64,000 nt of DNA from positions 74,877 to 138,876 of the forward strand of contig NZ_KV788386.1 of NCBI RefSeq assembly GCF_001807265.1, read 5' to 3'. Source of the stretch: Corynebacterium sp. HMSC05H05. GTDB lineage: Bacteria > Actinomycetota > Actinomycetes > Mycobacteriales > Mycobacteriaceae. The notes under the pieces are model-generated. The model had not been told where the DNA came from. It made no database searches and saw only the letters and a program-made list of their open reading frames with translations. This document shows positions 58,845-64,000 of this stretch, in pieces; position 1 is the first letter of the stretch, and every line of letters begins with the position of its first letter. Made by a program: the position numbers and the translations under genes.

Positions 58845-59763
58845 TCACGCGCTGGTTGTCGACAGTGTTGTCAAGCGGTTCGGCGACAAAACGGCAGTTG
58901 ACGGGCTCTCATTCACAGCGCGGCGCGGCGAGCTGCTGGCGCTTCTGGGCCCCAACGGCGCCGGTAAAACCACCACCATCGAGATGTGCGAGGGCTTTAC
59001 CAAGCCCACCTCCGGGTCGATCCGCGTGCTCGGCATCGACCCGGTCGCGCAGCCGCAGAAGGTGCGCGACCGCATCGGCATCATGCTCCAGGGCGGCGGC
59101 TCCTACGCCGGCGTCTCCGTCGAAGAAATGCTCAACCTCGCCGCCAGCTACAACAAGCATCCCCACGACCCGCGGTGGCTCATGGAGTTGGTGGGGCTGG
59201 AAGGCGCAGCCAAGACCACCTACCGCCGACTGTCGGGCGGCCAGCAGCAGCGACTGTCGCTGGCGCTGGCGCTGATTGGCAGGCCGGAGCTGATCTTTCT
59301 GGACGAGCCCACCGCGGGCCTGGACGCCCAGTCCCGTATGGCGGTGTGGGACATCATCTCCGCACTCAAGCGCGACGGGGTGAGCGTCCTGCTCACCACC
59401 CACCTCATGGACGAGGCCGAAAGCCTCGCGGATGACGTGGTCATCATCGACCACGGCAAGGTCGTCGCCCAGGGCACCCCGGAAGAGCTGACCAGCCACG
59501 AAGAGTTTCCGGTGCTCGCGGTCGAGACGGCGGAGGTGTTCGACGTGCAAAAGCTTAACGACGAGCTCACGCCCGCCGGCCTCACAGTCGAGGAAGTCCG
59601 GCCGCGCAGTTACCGGATCAAAGGTACGGGCTCGCCGGAGGTCGTCGAGACGCTCGCGCGCGAGGCCGCACGCCAGGATGTGCTGATCCGCGAGCTGAGC
59701 GTGTCCCACCGCAACTTAGAGGACGTGTTTTTGGACATCACAGGAAGGGAGCTGAGGAGCTAA
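58837..59763 (+). CDS. ABC-2 transporter ATP-binding protein
   Basis: The 308-residue ATPase has Walker A GPNGAGKT, Q-loop MLQGGG, signature LSGGQQQRLSLALAL, Walker B LIFLDEPTAGLD and H-loop TTHLMDEAES. An additional C-terminal domain (about 220-308) is typical of DrrA-type exporters. It is coupled to mptB upstream and to the permease downstream (overlapping TAATG). The mycobacterial counterparts (Rv1458c region) have unknown substrate. Confidence 0.93.
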   Translation: MSDHALVVDSVVKRFGDKTAVDGLSFTARRGELLALLGPNGAGKTTTIEMCEGFTKPTSGSIRVLGIDPVAQPQKVRDRIGIMLQGGGSYAGVSVEEMLNLAASYNKHPHDPRWLMELVGLEGAAKTTYRRLSGGQQQRLSLALALIGRPELIFLDEPTAGLDAQSRMAVWDIISALKRDGVSVLLTTHLMDEAESLADDVVIIDHGKVVAQGTPEELTSHEEFPVLAVETAEVFDVQKLNDELTPAGLTVEEVRPRSYRIKGTGSPEVVETLAREAARQDVLIRELSVSHRNLEDVFLDITGRELRS

Positions 59764-60527
59764 TGGAGAAGCTCACCCCAGGCATTTTCGCCCCGGCGCC
59801 GCAGCGGGCGTCGTTCGGCCGGATGGCCGCGGCCCAAGGGCGCATCGAGGCGAAGCTGATGCTGCGCCACGGCGAGCAGCTCCTGCTCAACGTGCTGATC
59901 CCGGCGGCGATCCTGCTCGCCGCGCACTTCGCGCCGATCCTCGGCGAGAACACCGAGTTCGACGTGCTGGTGCCCATGGTTTTCGCTGTCGCCGCCACCG
60001 GCGCGGGTTTTACCGGCCAGGCCATCGCCGTCGCATTCGACCGACGCTACGGGGCGTTAAAGCGCACCGGCGCATCCGGGGTGCCGCCCTGGACCATCAT
60101 CGTGGGCAGAATCCTCGGCGTGCTGGCCACGGTGGTGGTGCAGCTCGTGGTGCTCGGCGCGATCGCGCTGGCGCTGGGGTGGCGCGTGACCCCCGCCGGC
60201 GCCGCCTTCGGGCTGGCTACCCTCCTGTGCGGTGTGGCCGCGTTCACCGCGATGGGGCTGCTTATGGGAGGCACCCTGCGCGCCGAGCTGGTGCTGGCGC
60301 TGGCGAACCTGATCTGGCTGGTGCTCATGGGCGTCCTCGGCTGGGTGGGCTACTCCGGCGACATCGCGCACGCCGGGTGGTGGAACGCGGTGCCCACCGT
60401 GGCGCTGGCGGGCGCCCTGGTGCAGGCCCTTTCGCTGCAGGTCAACTGGGCGGCGTGGGCGTCCCTCGGAGCGTGGGGGGTAGCGGCGGTGACCGCCGCC
60501 GTGCGCCTGTTCCGCTTTGACGGCTAG
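59763..60527 (+). CDS. ABC-2 type permease
   Basis: The 254-residue membrane protein has six helices (first near residue 43; FGLATLLCGVAAFTAMGLLM in the middle). It pairs with the overlapping ATPase gene. Probably exports a lipid, glycan precursor or drug; the mptB linkage favours an envelope substrate. No other motif. Confidence 0.88.
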   Translation: MEKLTPGIFAPAPQRASFGRMAAAQGRIEAKLMLRHGEQLLLNVLIPAAILLAAHFAPILGENTEFDVLVPMVFAVAATGAGFTGQAIAVAFDRRYGALKRTGASGVPPWTIIVGRILGVLATVVVQLVVLGAIALALGWRVTPAGAAFGLATLLCGVAAFTAMGLLMGGTLRAELVLALANLIWLVLMGVLGWVGYSGDIAHAGWWNAVPTVALAGALVQALSLQVNWAAWASLGAWGVAAVTAAVRLFRFDG

Positions 60528-60575
60528 GCGCGTTACACTCACCACGATCAACATCGTCCGAAAGTTGGAGAAACA

Positions 60576-61526
60576 GTGACCGCAACCACAGCTGAGACCC
60601 GCCCGAGTTCCTGGAGGGAGGCCTGGCGCGACCCGTCTCTCAAGTTGCAGCGCACCCTCGCCATGGTGCTGCTGCTGTGCCAGGGCGGCATCACCGTGAC
60701 CGGCTCGCTGGTGCGCGTGACCGGGTCTGGCCTCGGCTGCGACACCTGGCCGCTGTGCCACGAGGGCTCGCTCGTGCCGGTCGCCGGCGCGGCCCCCTGG
60801 ATCCACCAGGCCATCGAGTTCGGCAACCGCCTCCTCGCCTTCGTGGTCGCCGCGGCCGCCGGCCTCGTGCTCTTTGCCGTGATCCGCGCCGGGCGCCGCA
60901 AGGACATTAAGACGCTGGCCTGGATATCCCTGCTGGGCGTGGTCGTGCAGGCCGTCATCGGCGGCATCTCCGTGCGGCTTGACCTGCGCTGGTGGTCCGT
61001 GGCGGTGCACTTCCTGCCGTCGATGGTGCTCGTGTTCGTCGCCGCGATGCTGTACATGCGCATCGCCGAAACCGACACAGCAGCCCCCACCCGCCGCTAC
61101 CCCGGCTCGGCGCAGACGTGGACGCTCATCGCCGCCGCGGCGCTGTGCCTCGTGCTCATCACCGGCACCATGGTCACAGGCTCCGGCCCTCACTCGGGCG
61201 ACGCTGGCGCAGGCATGGAGGGCCGCCTCGAGATGGACACGCGCGTGCTCGCCTACGTGCACGCCGTGTGCATGTACCTCTACCTCATCGCCACCATCAT
61301 CACCACGGTGCTGCTGCGCAACTCCGGCGCGCCGGAGGACGCTAAGCGCACCGCATACGTGCTCATCGCCATGATTCTGGTGCAATGGGCCATCGGCGTG
61401 ATCCAGTTCCGCATGGGGGTTCCGCGCTGGACAATCCCGGCGCATATCGCCATGTCGTCGGTCGTGGTTGCATTTAGCGGGTTCCTTTTCGCACATGGGA
61501 AGCGCAGGTTGCCTACGCTCGTGTGA
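60576..61526 (+). CDS. ctaA: CtaA, haem A synthase
   Basis: The 316-residue eight-helix membrane protein oxidises haem O to haem A for cytochrome aa3. Histidine ligands HQAIEFGNRLL and VHFLPS and the C-terminal half H residues are visible, with an extracytoplasmic Cys pair in GLGCDTWPLCHEG. GTG after TTGGAGAAACA. It lies 48 bp after the ABC permease; qor starts 1 bp after its stop. Confidence 0.94.
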   Translation: MTATTAETRPSSWREAWRDPSLKLQRTLAMVLLLCQGGITVTGSLVRVTGSGLGCDTWPLCHEGSLVPVAGAAPWIHQAIEFGNRLLAFVVAAAAGLVLFAVIRAGRRKDIKTLAWISLLGVVVQAVIGGISVRLDLRWWSVAVHFLPSMVLVFVAAMLYMRIAETDTAAPTRRYPGSAQTWTLIAAAALCLVLITGTMVTGSGPHSGDAGAGMEGRLEMDTRVLAYVHAVCMYLYLIATIITTVLLRNSGAPEDAKRTAYVLIAMILVQWAIGVIQFRMGVPRWTIPAHIAMSSVVVAFSGFLFAHGKRRLPTLV

Positions 61527-61527
61527 C

Positions 61528-62484
61528 ATGAAAGCAATCGTTGTCACATCCCACGGCGGCCCGGAAGTCCTCGAGTACAAGGACGTCGAGCCGCCACAGC
61601 CGTCTGAGGGGCAGTTGCTTGTCGACGTCGCGTACGCCGGCATCAACTACATCGACACCTACTTCCGCTCCGGAACTTACCCCTCAAATCCGCCCTATAT
61701 TCCCGGCACCGAGGGCTGCGGCCGCGTGGTGGAAGATCCCCTCGGCGAGATCGCGCCCGGCACCTTGGTGGCCTGGCACGCCGCTCCCGGCTCCTACGCC
61801 GAGCAGGTGGCGGTGGACCGCAACCGGCTCGTGGCCGTGCCGGAAGGTGTCGATCCAGCGGTGGCGGCCTCGATGCTGCTGCAGGGCATGACCTCGCACT
61901 ACCTGCTCCACGGTGTACGCGAAACGAAGCCGGGCGACACCATGGTCGTCACCGCCGGTGCCGGCGGCGTGGGGCTGATCCTGACCCAGATGGCGGCCGC
62001 CGAGGAGGCGACCGTCTACTCAGTTGTCTCCACCGACGAGAAAGAACAGCTCGCCTACGAGGCGGGCGCGTCCAAGGTGTTCCGCTACGGCGAGGACCTG
62101 GCCGAGCAGATCAAGGCCGAAAACGGCGGCGGCGTGGACGTGGTCTACGACGGCGTCGGGCAGGACACCTTCGAGATGTGCCTGAACGTCACCCGCCCGC
62201 GCGGGCTGGTGTGCTCGTTCGGCTCCGCCTCCGGCGACGTCGAGCCGTTCAAGATCCAGGAGCTCAACGCCCACGGCGCGCTGTTTCTCACCCGCCCCTC
62301 GTTGAAGCACTACGTGGCAACGGACGACGAGTTCCTCATGCGCGCCCAGGCCGTGGCCCGGGCGGTGGAAGACGGCACGGTGAAGATCCGCATCCACCCG
62401 CCCTATGAACTGAAAAACGCCCGCCAGGCCCACGAGGACCTGCAGGCGCGCAACACCACCGGCTCGGTGGTGCTGAAGGTCTAG
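61528..62484 (+). CDS. qor: Qor, NADPH:quinone oxidoreductase (zinc-free MDR family)
   Basis: The 318-residue medium-chain dehydrogenase has the GroES-like domain (residues 1-120; [17 protein letters not shown]) and a Rossmann domain with [17 protein letters not shown] (about residue 143). No zinc ligands are present. It reduces quinones with NADPH. Start [11 protein letters not shown] at 61528 (TACGCT 8 nt upstream) rather than an earlier frame inside ctaA. Convergent with ctaB (4-nt stop overlap). Confidence 0.93.
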   Translation: MKAIVVTSHGGPEVLEYKDVEPPQPSEGQLLVDVAYAGINYIDTYFRSGTYPSNPPYIPGTEGCGRVVEDPLGEIAPGTLVAWHAAPGSYAEQVAVDRNRLVAVPEGVDPAVAASMLLQGMTSHYLLHGVRETKPGDTMVVTAGAGGVGLILTQMAAAEEATVYSVVSTDEKEQLAYEAGASKVFRYGEDLAEQIKAENGGGVDVVYDGVGQDTFEMCLNVTRPRGLVCSFGSASGDVEPFKIQELNAHGALFLTRPSLKHYVATDDEFLMRAQAVARAVEDGTVKIRIHPPYELKNARQAHEDLQARNTTGSVVLKV

Positions 62485-63395
62485 AACAGCAGCTGGCTGA
62501 CGGTCTCCCAGCCGAGCACCGCGTCGAAGGACAGGCCCAGGAACAGCGCGGCGAGGTAGTTGTTGGAGAGGATGAACAGCTTCAGCGGCTTGACGTTCTC
62601 GCCGCGCACGATGCCCTGGTGCAGCTTCGTCGCCATGACCAGAAACGCGACGCCGGAAATGATCGCAATTGCCAGGTAAATCCAGGACGCCGCCGGCACC
62701 AGCACCAGGGAGACCGCCACGGTCAGCCAGGAGTAGAGCACAATCTGGCGGGAGGTCTCTTCGGCCGAAGCCACCACCGGCAGCATGGGCACGTTGGCGC
62801 GGGCGTAGTCGTCCTTGTACTTCATTGCCAGCGCCCAGGTGTGCGGCGGGGTCCAGAAGAAGATGATCAAGAACAGCACGATGGCCTGCCACCAGTTGTC
62901 GGCGGAGCCGTCGTGGACGTTGTCGCGGATCACGGCCCAGCCCACCATCACGGGCATGCAGCCGGCGGCGCCGCCCCAGATGACGTTCTGCCAGGTGCGT
63001 CGCTTCAGCCACTTCGTGTAGACGAAGATGTAGAAGAAGTTGGTCAGCACGATGAAAAACGCCGCCAGCCAGGAGTTGCACAGCACCCCGAGCCACAGCA
63101 CGGACAGCACGAGCATCACCCAGGCGAACACCGCGGCCTTCTGCTTGGTCACCGAGTGGCGCACCAGCGGGCGGGCGCGGGTGCGGCCCATCTTCTGGTC
63201 GATGTCGTAATCCGCCACCATGTTGAAGGTGTTCGCGGCCGCGGCACCCATCCAGCCGCCAAGCAGCGTGCCCAGCACTAGCCAGAGGTGCACCTCGCCG
63301 CGGTGCGCCTGCAGCATCGCGGGAATCGCGGCGACCAAGAGAAGTTCAATGACCCTCGGCTTCGTCAACGCGAAATATGCCTTGATGGTCTCCAA
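62481..63395 (-). CDS. ctaB: CtaB, protohaem IX farnesyltransferase (haem O synthase)
   Basis: The 304-residue UbiA-family membrane enzyme attaches farnesyl to haem b. The Asp-rich motif [18 protein letters not shown] (about residue 54) and [13 protein letters not shown] (about 125) are typical; nine helices fit. TTG at 63395 is chosen: AAGGAG lies 7 nt upstream and a TATGAT -10 at about 63436-63441 would put the transcript start after the longer frame's TTG at 63434. Confidence 0.93.
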   Translation of the reverse strand: METIKAYFALTKPRVIELLLVAAIPAMLQAHRGEVHLWLVLGTLLGGWMGAAAANTFNMVADYDIDQKMGRTRARPLVRHSVTKQKAAVFAWVMLVLSVLWLGVLCNSWLAAFFIVLTNFFYIFVYTKWLKRRTWQNVIWGGAAGCMPVMVGWAVIRDNVHDGSADNWWQAIVLFLIIFFWTPPHTWALAMKYKDDYARANVPMLPVVASAEETSRQIVLYSWLTVAVSLVLVPAASWIYLAIAIISGVAFLVMATKLHQGIVRGENVKPLKLFILSNNYLAALFLGLSFDAVLGWETVSQLLF

Positions 63396-63505
63396 CAACT
63401 CTCTCCTTTTTGTACCGCCGTCGGGCGCGGGCAATCATACCTTCGGATGATGGTAGCCCCAACCAGCGTGAGTTAACGAATCGAGGAACGGGTGGGACCG
63501 GAGGC

Positions 63506-63522
63506 GTCGATAAGCGATATGC
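63506..63522 (+). repeat. GTCGATAAGC-N3-ATGC motif, upstream of tkt
   Basis: The third intergenic copy of the extended motif, 33 bp before the tkt start. Compare 33452 and 44043. Confidence 0.5.
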
Positions 63523-63554
63523 TTTTGTGCGACCTTAAAGAAAGCGAGGAACCC

Positions 63555-64000
63555 ATGACGCTGCCCCCGAAACTGCAGGCAATGACCGAGCGCAACTACC
63601 CGCAGGACTGGACCGAGACCGACACCCGCGCCGTTGACACGGCCCGGGTGCTCGCCGCGGACGCAGTGGAGCACTGCGGCTCCGGCCACCCCGGCACCGC
63701 CATGAGCCTCGCGCCGCTGGCCTACACCCTGTTCCAGCGCGTGATGGACGTGGACCCGTCCGACAAGGACTGGGTGGGCCGCGACCGCTTCGTGCTGTCC
63801 AACGGCCACTCCTCGCTCACGCAGTACGTGCAGCTGTACCTCGGCGGCTTCGGGCTGGAACTGCAGGATTTGAAGGACCTGCGCACCTGGGGCTCGAAGA
63901 CCCCGGGCCACCCGGAGTACAACCACACCGACCACATCGAGATCACCACCGGCCCGCTCGGCCAGGGCCTCGCTTCCGCAGTGGGCATGGCGATGGCTTC
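63555..64000 (+). CDS. tkt: Transketolase (N-terminal part, cut by window end)
   Basis: The first 148 codons are present. The N-terminus has the thiamine-diphosphate domain start: VDTARVLAADAVEHCGSGHPG (ending at about residue 47), FVLSNGHSS (His about residue 95) and TGPLGQGLASAVGMAMA, all typical of transketolase. It transfers two-carbon units in the pentose-phosphate pathway. GAGGA lies 4-8 nt before the ATG. ctaB is divergent, the normal order in this genus. Confidence 0.95.
   Translation, partial: MTLPPKLQAMTERNYPQDWTETDTRAVDTARVLAADAVEHCGSGHPGTAMSLAPLAYTLFQRVMDVDPSDKDWVGRDRFVLSNGHSSLTQYVQLYLGGFGLELQDLKDLRTWGSKTPGHPEYNHTDHIEITTGPLGQGLASAVGMAMA

Overview
The window is a GC-rich actinobacterial chromosome segment, and its gene content and order point to the genus Corynebacterium. 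Several linked blocks support this. They are a Pup-ligation locus (dop, ARC ATPase, trmI), mycothiol ligase mshC, acn-acnR beside an NlpC/P60 peptidase, the sufR-sufBDCSU-sufT operon next to the lipomannan mannosyltransferase mptB, and ctaA/ctaB/qor/tkt. The ARC ATPase lacks the C-terminal proteasome-activating tail, as expected for proteasome-less corynebacteria. Many genes have a TANNNT -10 box 6-8 nt before the start codon and no Shine-Dalgarno, the layout of leaderless mRNAs. This was used to choose starts.

Layout. 1-9.3 kb: dop (cut by the window edge), a POT peptide transporter, pdxS with its divergent MocR regulator pdxR (both inserted between dop and ARC), ARC, trmI, an M18 aminopeptidase and a RecB-type nuclease. 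9.3-14.9 kb: fhs, a Dcu C4-dicarboxylate transporter, aspA, a HAD phosphatase and an acidic hypothetical protein. 14.9-19.3 kb: mshC, uppP, a lipoprotein and pyrD. 19.3-24.8 kb: PEBP protein, a heterodimeric ABC exporter with one dead ATP site, tRNA-Leu(GAG) and small membrane proteins. 24.8-30.6 kb: TVP38, an HTH protein, SPFH/NfeD, DUF3097 and ferrochelatase. 30.6-40.1 kb: NlpC/P60, an Rv1476-like protein, acn, acnR, an amidotransferase, an atypical SDR, and the ACT/DUF711 pair.

40.1-47.3 kb is an accessory region of lower GC. It holds a membrane protein and a secreted phospholipase A2-like protein, and a displaced second copy of the DUF711 3' end fused to a truncated PLDc_N-like gene. It also holds a self-regulated MerR operon, a repeat-rich AT-rich stretch, and a cassette of four short genes of unknown function. 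Two of these encode small secreted cysteine proteins, one lacks a canonical start at its ribosome site and one is frameshifted. This is the part most likely to hold undescribed biology.

47.3-64 kb returns to core genome: an HNH/DUF222 nuclease, an ABC-F protein, a 35-residue membrane protein, the complete SUF iron-sulfur operon under SufR, mptB, an ABC-2 transporter, the haem A and haem O synthases, quinone oxidoreductase, and the start of transketolase.

Functionally the core genes connect iron and haem metabolism (suf, acn, cpfC, ctaA, ctaB), envelope building (uppP, mptB, NlpC/P60, mshC for redox), dicarboxylate use (aspA, dcu, acn) and protein turnover (dop, ARC).
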